This document shows, in pieces, positions 12,943 through 23,282 of a DNA stretch of 64,000 nucleotides. The DNA comes from Pisolithus tinctorius. Its lineage: Eukaryota > Basidiomycota > Agaricomycetes > Boletales > Pisolithaceae. The stretch is taken from NCBI GenBank assembly GCA_024663395.1, contig JANFAH010000017.1, positions 1,240,001 to 1,304,000 on the forward strand, written 5' to 3'. Each line of letters opens with the position of its first letter. Positions within the stretch are counted from its first letter, which is position 1. Below the pieces are notes generated by a model that worked only from the letters and a program-made list of their open reading frames with translations, was not told the origin of the DNA and made no database searches. Made by a program: the position numbers and the translations under genes.

Positions 12943-13110
12943 GTGCACTACCGTGTCTTTCTCTGTGCCCCCTTTACTTCAGATCTCGCTAGAGATCCGA
13001 CTTCTTACCTCTGGAAAACGACGGAAAGCACATCGACATCATCCTTCTCGCCCTCCGACGCCCCGCCCCATGATGCCTCACACCCTCCCTCCCCCCAACG
13101 TGGTACCAAT
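12943..13110 (+). pseudogene. SHLD2-like gene, 5' fragment (copy 0)
   Basis: Encodes the same N-terminus as the copies at 14.7 and 19.85 kb (HYRVFLCAPFTSDLARDPTS, then WKTTEST), then loses similarity after the Pro/Ser-rich stretch near 13,090. The FLGAP motif of the other copies is FLCAP here. The rest of the gene is absent; about 90 bp later the dead kinase-like gene begins on the other strand. It is a truncated relic of the first duplication. Confidence 0.75.
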
Positions 13111-13193
13111 GGCCTTCACCTGATGCAATCACGCGATACGGCGGCCTCACCTACGTGACTTGACGTCGCCATTCTCATCGAGACCTAACGAAG

Positions 13194-14640
13194 GTGTTAG
13201 TACCAGATTGCCGATGGACACAGACGCCGATGCTAACCGAAGGACCGGATGCCACTCTGTATGACGATGACAGCTGCCGACTGAAGAAGATTGAGCTGCG
13301 AGGAGACAGGAAGACTGATCTTCTTGGCAACGGCTTCCACGAATGGATCGGGGGCACTGTGGAAGTAAAAGCTAGCAAAAGAATGCGGAAGGACGTTGAC
13401 GTGTTGGTAGTCGACCATCCAGACCCGTTCGTTCACAGAGTCCTAGAGGAAGTTCTTGAGGGAAACATCCGAGGGACAGAGGAGACGAGCCTCGGTATCG
13501 AGGGAAACGCGGTCCTGAGGCTGTCTGGGCCGACGTTTCAAGGCCTATCACAAGATCAGGACGAGGCGGACCAGTACGATGAAGCTCGATGCACCTTATT
13601 TACGTATTTTCCCAACGCGGCGGCGTCGACGAACGAGATAGGGGCCTCCTCCATGCAGAAGAAGCTATGTTGGATATATCCACCACCTACGGGACCGATC
13701 CCATTCCCCTCAGGAAGAGGACACTGTAGCAGCACCTCGACGGTATTGGCGATTGCGTCGATGGCGACATCAGTGCGTCGACTTCGCTCCTCGGCGGAGA
13801 GGTCAGGCTCGGAGATCCAAGCATGGAACGACGGTGCAGGGATGTACTCCATGACCAGATAAGTGTTGCAGTTCCCATCGTTGAAGACGTCGTACACTTT
13901 GGGCACGTGCAGGTTGAATGCAGAGGACTGAGCCTGTGCATAGAGGTGCGCCTGGGTGCGCGCCTCTGCCTCCAGGTTCGGGTTTCCACGCTTGACGAAT
14001 ACCTGCGAGCCAGGGGAAGATGGGACTATATACGTCCCAGGGCCCTTGGAGCAGAAGTCAACGACGTGTCGCTGGGCCGTCGTAAGCTATACAACATCCG
14101 TCAGTGTTGCAGCGACGCCACACAAGCAGACTGACCGTTGGGTGGATGCGTTGGGAAAGTTGAGTCCCTTGGGTGTGTGTATGGATGAGGGTCATGTTGA
14201 GTTAGAAGCGATTAAGGGTGTGTTCATAGAGGCTGGGTGTTACATCCCAGCTTGAGCGCCACAAAGCAGCACAGCATCCTAGCGCTCGGCCCCTATAGCC
14301 TATTCCTCACATAACATGTAACAGAGGCGAGTGTGGCGTCTCCCTTGAGCTGATCTTTAGACACTTCTGTCGCGTTCTTGAAGAATACTGTGACGGTGTT
14401 GTTTTCTTCAGGGACCGGGGATTTCGTCAAGAGAAGGAATAATGAGGTCTTGCGGGTTGACAACTGTCGCCTCAACTGGGGTAGGACTCGAGACTCTGCT
14501 GGAATTGCGAGCCTGTAGGAGTTGCTGAATCACACGTGCTCGGAGGTCTAGCCGCCAGTCTTGAGAGCGCGGAGTGGTTTCTGCTCTAACATAAATGAAC
14601 GAAACTTCAAGCTTCAAGGCTGATTGGCAGCAGATCAATC
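13194..14640 (-). pseudogene. Kinase-like (APH/protein-kinase fold) pseudogene
   Basis: On the minus strand, 14,000-13,556 encodes an N-lobe: VFVKRGNPNLEAEARTQ, then VPKVYDVFNDGNCNTYLVME (beta3 lysine, a following helix, the hinge strand). Further on comes a catalytic-loop-like CPSDVSLKNFL and a VDYQ in the place of DFG. The loop has Pro where His/Cys-His is usual, a TAG stop falls directly after KNFL (near 13,442), and the frame shifts between the two lobes. Upstream, 14,640-14,293 carries two more open pieces (LRARVIQQLLQARNSS; NNTVTVFFKNATEVSKDQ) that may be its first exons. This fold is abundant in Agaricomycetes. It sits between two SHLD2-like copies and has no counterpart in the second duplicate. 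Confidence 0.65.
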
Positions 14641-14698
14641 CATTCTGGAATGGGTTCTGGAAAGACTTGGCAAAATATCCTCATCCTGATATGACATC

Positions 14699-16127
14699 AT
14701 GGTACTACCGTGTCTTTCTTGGGGCTCCTCTTACCTCAGATCTCGCTAGAAACCCGAGTTCTTACGTCTGGAAAACGACGGAAAGCACACCGACACCCTT
14801 CTCGCCTTCTTACGTCCCGCCCCACGACCCCACCCTGGTGTATCCCACCGCGACACTCGACGAAGCCAGCAGACGAATATCTCTTCTGTACCAGAACATC
14901 ATTTCCAAGGATGCAGACGACGAGGACGGGGAACAGATTGATGATAGCGGGTCTGATGGCGCGGACAGGGAGATACTGCTCACACGGGACGATGATGGTG
15001 AGTATCGTGACATGTGCATATATATGTCTTTCTGGTTTGTCCTATTACTTAGGTATTGATTTTGACATTGCCACCACCACCATCAACGTTCCTTACGTCG
15101 TGGGCCCCGACTCCAGCAGCGACCCTCGAAGAAAAGCGTAAATGCAGCAGCATTGGCATCGGCATCTGGTCTTCCCTCCTTCCTCCTCACGTCGCAGTCT
15201 CAGCCACTGCAGGCTACATACGAAGCGCGGGAAACGGCGTATTCCGACGACGTAAATGCGTCGTCTACTATTACCCGCTTTCCAAACTTCCGGATTATCC
15301 TGCACTCTATCACTTCTCTTTCGTCTCTTGGTAGTGCCGCGATCGAACAACATCAAATTCAAAATCAAGCGCGACAAAGGAGGGCGCACAAGTCGTTGCC
15401 ATCCTCGAAGTTGAAGGCCCAGACACCGTCAAAGTGAAGACCAGGCCGTGTGCAGGTCAAGAAGTATCGATACTCAAACTGATACTTGGGGACGAGGAGG
15501 GATGCTGTGTCGACTGACGTCCTGGCGAGACACAGCAGAGGTCTGGGGTGGGTATGGGATGGACCCGGATTCACCTCCTGCGTTGGCGAGAGGGGATGTT
15601 ATTCACTTCGAGAGTGAGTACTTTTTGTGGTTTATTGCATGCAGTTTTCGATAATCGATATATCGATATCGCTGCTCTTGCCTGCATTCTATCTGCTAAC
15701 GTGGATAATACGACCATGTCGACCCATTTTGCTTGGTATGCATCGTCATTGTTCCTGGACGCCGCTGCCATGCCCCTTGCGAGCCATATTATTAGACATC
15801 CTAGAAACCTTCTCCCATGATTCCCGTTCTAGACGTGGACCTACAACTACAACCACTACAACTACCACCACCATCACCGCCACCACCGCCACCGCCACCG
15901 CATCCAAGCCATCGCCGTCTTCCACCAATGTCACTTTTACCGCGTCCCCTCAATGCAACCTGCTTCTCGGGCTCAAATCTGCTACCGGACACTACCAACC
16001 GCTCGCACTGACGCATGACTGTGACCGGATCTTCGGTTGGGCTGTAGTGATGCAGCCGTACGGCACGTTGGGGTACTGGTAAGGCGGTTTGAAGACCTCG
16101 CAGGAGCTGGGCATTCTTGTGGAAGGT
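14699..16127 (+). pseudogene. SHLD2-like gene, copy 1 (decayed)
   Basis: Aligns from N-terminus to C-terminus with the copy at 19.85 kb. Exon 1 (14,699-15,000) encodes YYRVFLGAPLTSDLARNPSS, then LDEASRRISLLYQNIISK. The OB-fold exon has lost 11 nt at about 15,392 (GCGCACAAG runs straight into TCGTTGCC), which shifts the frame just before the first OB strand. A second one-base loss near 15,948 breaks the C-terminal exon. The Thr-rich linker is longer than in the other copy (ACC/ACA expansion at 15,838-15,900). The locus ends abruptly against the duplicated bHLH fragment at about 16,144. Two frame-breaking deletions make a full product impossible; exon 1 alone could still be expressed. Confidence 0.8.
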
Positions 16128-16143
16128 GAGAGGTCATAGTGCA

Positions 16144-17072
16144 AGGCTTTGGAATGGTCTTAAACAGCAAAATCGAAATCGTCCCACTGAGTGGGCCCGG
16201 TGCCTCAGGTAGTGGAATCGACGAAGGTGACAGTCCCTTTGACGGACTCGACGAAGCCGACATTGAAGTTGGAGCTCAACCCACCACCCCAATGGACGAC
16301 ACCGATGACATGATGTCGGAGAATGCCACAGCGATTACCAAGAACGCTGCAGCCATCGGAGCCAATCCCGGTTTTGCAAATGGTGCTTGCATTGTCTTCG
16401 ATGGGGCAATGTTGCAGTCGCGTGTAATTTCCCGTGGCAGTGGACCAGGCCCGATCATTACCCAGATGCCTCTGCCGGTGTCGTTTAAGAACCCGGTTAT
16501 ACCCGGCAACCTACGAGCCGCAAGCATTCGGAGGCCAATTTTTCACCGGTCAGCATCACCTGCAGCAATCCCTGGATAACGACAAGGTCCCTGCGTGGAC
16601 TAATACGTTTGCAAACACTACTGCGGCATTTCCTCGGCAAATGCAACAGCATCCGATGATCAGTCATCCTGTCCATACGCCATCGTCTGCTGCCGATCAT
16701 GCGCGAATTTTCGAGAACTCGAAGAGGCAGCGTCAGCAGCTCTTAGCTATGCGTCAGCATCAACAATCTCAGCGGTAGCTTTCCTTCCCTGCTGTGGATG
16801 CTGATGACACCACTTCGGTCGTGTCGAGCCGAAGCGGGAGTGAGCGGGATATGGGAGATATGAGAGCTCGGAGTGCAAGTACATCGACGGGGTACGGCTC
16901 CCCACCCAGTCACGGCTCCTCTTCCTCGCCGGTGTTGTGTGATTCAGGCGGGAATTACGAGTCGCCGGTGCGTGTGACAGGATGGGGATGGTTCCTCCGG
17001 GTATGGGCATGGCGATGGGTATGGGAATGATGAAACAGGGGATGGTTGGAGGATACGCTGGGAGTATGATGT
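16144..17072 (+). pseudogene. bHLH factor, truncated duplicate
   Basis: Starts in the middle of bHLH exon 2 (GFGMVLNSKIEIVPLSGPG) and lacks the whole DNA-binding domain and promoter. An extra-base change near 16,500 shifts the frame (TTATACCCGG against TTATGCCGG in the parent). A Gln codon CAG of the parent is TAG at 16,776-16,778, and another base is lost near 16,974. It cannot make a DNA-binding protein. It lies directly downstream of the decayed SHLD2-like copy 1. Confidence 0.88.
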
Positions 17073-18489
17073 GAAGCGGGAGGATTGTTTGATTTTTTTG
17101 GTGTTTTTTTGGTTCGCTCTGGAGTGCTTGGACAACGTGGACGGGTATCATGCTTCCCCTTACTCGATCTCCCCGGTTGCGCCTTTCTCCGTATACTGCG
17201 CTTTCACACTCGCTCATTTTTTTTCCCTCGAAGCTTCGGTGTACACTCCACCGTTACATTTTCCTTCACCTGACTTCACTCCAATTTTTTCCCCCGTCCT
17301 GCTGTATCTCCCGACTTACTTATACGTTGCCAGGCTCATGTTGTGTACCAGCGATGCTCATTCCCTTCATCGATAATTAACTAACCGCTACATATTTTTT
17401 GTCTCGTTCGTTTTCGGCTCTTTCTCGCTCGATTGGTGTGCGTTATGCGAGCTGTGTACTGCATAAAAGCGATATGTCCTAGTATGTAGGCTCGGCTTAT
17501 TACCGGTACGTATGCCCGGAGAGAAGAGAAGAGAAGAGAAGAGAGAAAATCTTGGCTTTCGGACCCCGTGTGTTGGATGTATCGATATTATTGCATTGAA
17601 CAAAATGTCGGATTCCACGGCGCGTATCATACATGCACCTTCAAGCTCATGGTGCTTTAAATAACAACATCGTACTTGGATTGTATTTTACTTGTGGTGT
17701 AGATGTTTTTAGAGATGCTCGTGTTGTAAGCACGGTATCGTTGCGCCTTGGATGTCGACTCGACGCTCCGATTTGAAGTTCTGCAGTGCAACGCTCCATC
17801 TTCCGTTTGCATTCCCATCGGAATGTAACCATTCTGAAACGACTGAGACGGTAGGATGGATCCAGTAGAATGTACTAACCACAACTCTACCATTGGTCAC
17901 GCACGCAAATATATCAACTAGTACTTATATGTAAGACGCAGGTTTCTGTCCAATCATTTTGACTGTGCGGGGTAAGCTTGTACCCTTTACTACCCCACGC
18001 TACTCTCTGCGGACGGAACATGCTAATTGACAGTGAATCAGTGTAACCCTAGCATGTTTCAACGGTATGAGCACTTCGTCACGAATGGCGAATGGATTCA
18101 ACTTGAGATCTAGCGCGATCTGCAATGGCCAACTCCTGTGTAGGACCGATCGTACACTCGTCAAGAATGATGGAACTAACCTGTATAGTTATATTAGTAC
18201 TGACTCCACGCGGGCTCGGGTGCTATTCGATTTGCCTTGTGACCACAGCGAGTGGGGACCGGTATATAAGTAAAGAGGAAGTGGAGGTTCCTTGGACGAC
18301 CTTGCGAGCTGCGTCAAAGGCGTATGATATCGAATCATCAAAATGCAACTACGTATTCAGAGCCCTGGCGATGGCGCGGTATGCATTCCGTGTTCACGTT
18401 CTCTGCTTTATTTTCGACCGGTAGAATTCTTTAGTCAGGCAACCCCTCGAACATAGAGAGTTTGAATAGTAATATGAGATGTTGAGAAT
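17073..18489. other. Duplicated intergenic DNA
   Basis: Counterpart of 10,242-11,655, including the T-rich 3' segment and an expanded GAGAA microsatellite near 17,520-17,548. No gene supported. Confidence 0.5.
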
Positions 18490-19189
18490 TAGTATTCACC
18501 TTGTGGGATCCGCTGGGAAGAATCTAAACCCGCGAAGTCCACTTACATACTGGATCCTCGTTCCTGAGGAACACATTTTCCTTGTCTTTTGCTCCGAAGA
18601 AACGCCGCTCGGCGAGTCCCCCTGTTTCCAACTGCGTGAGCTGTACGTATGTGTATAGTCGACCAGCCTGTGGACACGCCAAAACGACATGTCATCGTCA
18701 CCCCGTTCGAAACGTCTGAACTCTCAGGGGTGCCCTTTGCCATCCAATGGTGCATGTTGTAAGGAATCGCGGCGCGCCCTGACCAGGAAAATGGCTCCGT
18801 GAAGGAGCCCCCTCCACCATCCGGCATCGGCCCATAACTTCCCCCGGGATCCGGATTATGCATTTGCGGTAGATTGGGGCGATATTGCGCAACGGTACGT
18901 ACCTGTAAATGAAGACGAGAAAAAAAATGCCCGTAACGGCTACCGAGATCACCGAATCCGTTGGTGGTGTGAGAGAAATATTATCAATCTTTATGCTTTC
19001 ACCGATCAAAACGTATGAGAGCACGCGGAGCTTGCGCTCCTCAAGCTGGTGGCTGCCCAGGATTGACGGGACGACTAGAAAACGGTAGAGAGTGAGACTG
19101 AGTTGGGAAGCAGGAAGTTCCCTTGGCGTGTGGCGACGTTGTTGGTATGAGCCGCAACACGATATTATGTAATGCTCACTTGCCACCAA
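18490..19189 (-). CDS. Hypothetical single-pass membrane protein (copy 2)
   Basis: Duplicate of the frame at 11,656-12,309. 19,189-18,698 encodes 163 codons with SLTPPTDSVISVAVTGIFF and a slightly longer hydrophobic run (FLVFIY) than copy 1. The C-terminal part continues in a different frame (SHFPGQGAPRFLTTC), again suggesting an intron after the membrane segment or frame loss. Function unknown. Confidence 0.3.
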
Positions 19190-19850
19190 GTGCTGGAGCG
19201 GACATTACTGTAACGGTAAAGAACACAAGTACTCCCCCGATCCGTGTCTCCGCTGTCACCCATAGTACGCAGTACTTGGTTACATGGTTACTGGTTCACT
19301 ACCCCATACCCATATAATTTACACAAGCCTGTGCCCGGACCCGGCTTCTGAGTGCGAGACTAATAATCCCCATAGATGAGTTGGATTACAGGGTCTAAGC
19401 ACAAGCTATCCAGACGTTTGAAGGGAGAACGCTGATTTTATGTAGCATCGCAAAGTACAAAAATGTAGGTCTTCATGATAACTGCAACGGAGCTGTAATA
19501 TATGGTTGTAATGGGCCCGAAATATTAAACATACATACTATCGTGGTTGAAGTGGTGTCAAGATGGCTTCTGGTAGCGGAGTCGTACGTGTTGCAAAGGG
19601 ATGCCTCAGTTACGACGTTACATAGCATGCACAAAAGTAACCAGTGGTTTATGGCTTGTTGTGTAGAGTAGCATAGCGGGATTGGTTGAAAGTTGTAAAT
19701 CCCCACTATAGATTGCCGAATTGTCAGCGAGGCACAAGTTGTCAAGTACACCATGGTGTCCAAATGATCAGACGACCGGAAGAGCCATACGGTGAACGAG
19801 ACTAGCGCTGAGCGCTGGCAAGAGTCGCTATTACGCATCCTGACATCATC

Positions 19851-21165
19851 ATGGTGCACTACCGTGTCTTTCTCGGTGCCCCTCTTACTTCAGATCTCGC
19901 TAGAGACCCGAGTTCTTACGTCTGGAAAACGACGGAAAGCACACCAACACCCTTCTCGCCGTCTTACGTCCCGCTCCACGACCCCACCCTGGTATATCCC
20001 ACTGCAACACTCGACGAAGCCAGCAGACGGATTTCTCTTCTGTACCAGAACATAATTTTCAAGGATGCAGATGAGGACGGGGAACGGATTGAGGATAGCC
20101 AGCCTGATGGCGCGGGCGGAGAGACACAGGACGATGATGGTATCGTGACATGTCTTTCCGGTCTGTCTTATTACTGAGATTTGACGCCACCATCGTCGAC
20201 GTCCAGAACGAGCGACGACGTTCCTTACGTGGCCCCCGACTCCAGCGGCGACCCAACCCTCAAAGAAAAGCATAAATGCGTCTGGTCTTCCCTCCTTCCT
20301 CCTCACTTCGCAGTCTCAGCCACAGGCTACATACGAAACGCAAGAAACAACGTATTCCGACGACAATACATCGTCTATTACCCGGTTTCCAAACTTTCAG
20401 ATTAGCCTGCACACTATCACCTCTCTTTCCTCTCTTCGTAGTGCTGCGATCGAACAAAATCAAGCGCGACAAAAGAGGGCGCACAAGGTAAATGTGCTCG
20501 TTGCCATCCTCGAAGTCGAGGGCCCGGACACCGTCAAAGTGAAGACCGGGCCGTGTGCGGGCCAGGAAGTATCGATACTCAAACTTATACTTGGGGACGA
20601 GGAGGGGTGTGTGTGTCGACTGACGGCCTGGCGAGACACAGCGGAGGTCTGGGGTGGGTATGGAATGGACCCGGATTCACCTCCTGCGTTGGCGAGAGGG
20701 GATGTCGTTCACTTCGAGAGTAAGTCTTACGGTCATTGCATGCAGCTCATATCGCTGTTTGCCCTACATTCTATCCGCTAACTTGGGTAATACGACCATG
20801 TCGACCATTTGCTTGGCGCTCGTCGTCATGTCCTTGTGCCTGGACGCCGCTGTCACCACCTGCGGTCCACATTAGATATCCTGGCAACGTTCTCCCATGA
20901 TCCCCGTCCTAGACCCGGAACCACAACTACAACCACCACCACATCCAAGCCATCCTCCCCCAATGTCACTTTTACCGCGTCCCCGTCAATGCGTCCTGCT
21001 TCGCGTGCTCAAATCTGCTACCGGACACTACCGACCGCTCGTACTGACGCACGACTACGACCGGATCTTCGGTTGGGCTGTAGTGATGCAGCCGTACGGC
21101 GCGTCGGGGTACTGGTGAAGTGGTTTGAGGACGTTGCAGGAGTCGGGCATTCTTGTGGAAGGTAA
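19851..21165 (+). CDS. SHLD2-like (shieldin subunit 2) protein
   Basis: Most complete of three copies. Exon 1 (19,851-20,139) begins MVHYRVFLGAPLTSDLARDP and later has DEASRRISLLYQNIIFKDAD. Human SHLD2 starts with a comparable short FWGAP motif followed by a KIQLLYS segment, the part that binds SHLD3-REV7. A Ser/Thr-rich linker leads to an exon ending at 20,719 that has the look of an OB fold (KVNVLVAILEVEGPDTVKVK, then GCVCRLTAWRDTAEVWGG and GDVVHFE). After a 156-nt intron, the last exon (20,876-21,165) has a poly-Thr run, then RAQICYRTLPTARTDARLRP and DAAVRRVGVLVKWFEDVAGV. The join between exon 1 and the linker exon is unresolved (one base out of frame, or an unseen intron). If the relationship is right, its role is control of DNA-end resection. 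Confidence 0.55.
20720..20875 (+). other. Intron of the SHLD2-like gene (156 nt)
   Basis: GTAAGT donor directly after HFES codons and ATTAG acceptor. Removing it links HFE to NILATFSHD in frame. The decayed copy has the corresponding sequence at about 15,615-15,790. Confidence 0.65.
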
Positions 21166-22123
21166 GGTGTCACAGTGCAATGAGGTCGAAGCAGGATGTC
21201 TACGAGTCTGTGGCTCTCAAAGGACGTTCTCATAATGTGGTCGTCCTCCACTATTTTTTGAGGGCGATGGTCGCGCCGCCGGATGGTGGATTCCTTGCCA
21301 AGCTGTGTAAATGTGCAATCGGATGGAATAACCTTACCGTGGTCGTATGCTGTGCAGCGCCCGGAACGCCTCTTGAAGACACATTACGTATGCCTTGCAC
21401 ACGGCATGGACGCATAATTCCGTATACACAGGTAGCGGGGTAGGTGAATTTTGCCACTAGTCAGGAGCCGTTGGTACCTCGGTACCCCGGTTGGCCATCA
21501 GGCCCGCCAACCACTGCCGATCGACTCATACTTAGCCTATCTCGTTACCAACGTTCTCGAGTGGATCCTCTGCCATTCATTCGCAGCCAACGAACACATG
21601 TGCGGATGATAATTTTGGTGGTGCAGTGTGCTAATTTGACCATCGATGGACGATGCATCCCATCTCAATGTGTTATCCCTCATGACACCCAGCGAAAATG
21701 AGACATCCTAGATCACCTTCCAGCCATCCGTTGGCCATCAACCCACTCAGCCAGGTAATGACGCTTTGTCCATTAAGACAAAAATAGTAAACTTCCTTGG
21801 TGAGCCACTTGCCCTGATGAATTATCATGCCGTCGCGGTCTTTAAAAGGGTGCAATGATATTGTTATGGTGGGAGAACAATTAACTGGATTGATGACGAC
21901 CACAAAGCGATGGGCGAGCAAGCATCTCGCTTGTTCGATGGTGGGTGGTCTTCTTTGTTCCCATTCTATCTTTCTATAATGACCAATATCACAATATTAA
22001 GGCATGGATAGGCGATGAGGAGGGTGGTGGGACGCTCGCCGTTCTTACTCGTGGACACGGTGGTTCTGGCAAGCGCTGCTGTGGACTATAAAGCTTCTGT
22101 GTGGCTCTCCAACGTCGTACAGA
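21166..22123. other. No recognisable gene
   Basis: Holds short frames only (for example 21,181-21,443, VLHYFLRAMVAPPDGGFLAK), which I cannot assign. The segment 22,015-22,110 is open in several frames and may contain upstream exons of the next gene. Confidence 0.35.
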
Positions 22124-23112
22124 TTGACAGCCTACAGCATACCTTCATCCCAGTGGCTCTGTTCCTACAAAGGCCAGCGCATGTTCATTGCGTTCAAAGG
22201 TCACGCCACATCCAAAAAGACGGTCACTATCAACATGTGTACTCAGATACTATCTTCGGCGTCGACATACTCCAACCCCACATCCGGTAACATGACGAAC
22301 ACGGCGAAACCCAAAAGTCGGCCCCGGACACCGACGTTTTCCACGCTCATGCGCGTTCCGAACTTAAGCATGCCCGTACTGAAAAACAAACCATCATTGC
22401 CTTTTGGACTGGCCAGACGGTGTCGCTCTGCTTTGGGCACATCCAAACGGGCCACCTCAGAATCCAATTCTCGCCGTATTTCATCGTCGCATTTTGGGTG
22501 GAGGTCATCTGAGTCGTCTTCGAGCTCATCGACTTCGGGGTATGATGGATATCACGCACCATATGTACCCTTGGATCCTCCGACACCTCCTGTCTGCGTG
22601 GTATGTAAACCTGGTTAGAATGCCGTGGGTGGACCGTTTTCTGACTGTTTCCATCGCGTCTTGTGCAGCCGCCACTGGGTACGAAAATCCTGGAGCGCTT
22701 CTGGCCTGAAAATGAGCCATTTTCTATGGGCGATGCAGATGTCTCACACTGCCAACGCCCACCACTGGGGGATACCTATTCTGCATCTCTGGACAGGACG
22801 CCGGGGTTCGTGTTTGAGACGGCAGTGAACGATTGGACAGCTGGGTCGGGATCGGGACTTGGGAAGGAAATTCCGCATCGCTTTTCGATGCTCACCCCTC
22901 CACCGAGTCGTCGCGTGTCACGGATACAGCCACTGTCGACGTCTGTGACTGCGACTCGTGATCTTCCATTTAGGTGCGTACTAACACGTCTGGTATCATA
23001 CTCCTGGAGTGGTCATGCCGATGCATTGCATTTTTCAGTGACGAGTTCCCGAGGAGACCGAGTGTTGATCACAGGGTTGAGTCCGAGTTGCGGTTCCCGT
23101 TTTGAAAAGTAG
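22124..23112 (+). CDS. Hypothetical protein, two or more exons
   Basis: Exon 22,124-22,600 and exon 22,669-23,112 join in phase across a 68-nt intron (GTATGT...TGCAG) to give about 306 codons. The first exon is Ser-rich and basic (SSESSSSSSTSGYDGYHAPY), followed by PLDPPTPPVCV. The second has TKILERFWPENEPF and HRFSMLTPPPSRRVSR. There is no ATG at the left edge; the first internal one is near 22,181 (MFIAFKG), and an acceptor-like ACAG ends at 22,131, so an upstream exon is likely. No domain is recognised. Confidence 0.45.
22601..22668 (+). other. Intron (68 nt) in the hypothetical gene
   Basis: GTATGT donor, TTGTGCAG acceptor. Both flanking frames stay open and in phase. Confidence 0.6.
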
Positions 23113-23282
23113 TAATTGTGTTTACCATGGTATATAATGGTGTTCTTCTTTGCGGGGGTAGCCCGGTAGCGTTTGTACTTTTGCCAAGGGTCGGCATGTA
23201 ATGTAGAATCAGGTAGTCCGCGACATGTGTACTGTAGTATACATACACCCATAACAATACTTCATGATTTCAATTCATCCCT

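Larger units (their letters stand above)
9296..13110. repeat. First segmental duplication, copy 1
   Basis: From inside bHLH exon 2 to the first SHLD2-like fragment, this block matches 16,144-20,000 in the same orientation with roughly 85-90% identity by eye, plus small indels. It covers the bHLH 3' half, its downstream DNA, the minus-strand membrane-protein-like frame, the divergent stretch 12.3-12.9 kb and the 5' end of the SHLD2-like gene. Confidence 0.85.
16144..19990. repeat. First segmental duplication, copy 2
   Basis: Direct-orientation duplicate of 9,296-13,110. The left breakpoint falls in GTGCAAGGCTTTGG: GTGCAA continues the SHLD2-like gene (compare 21,173-21,180) and GGCTTTGG begins the bHLH homology. 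The right end runs into the full-length SHLD2-like gene. Confidence 0.85.

Noticed and set aside
15817..16016. Pro-, Val- or Gly-rich open frames on both strands
   Set aside because: They are products of the ACC/ACA triplet repeat that codes the poly-Thr linker of the SHLD2-like gene.
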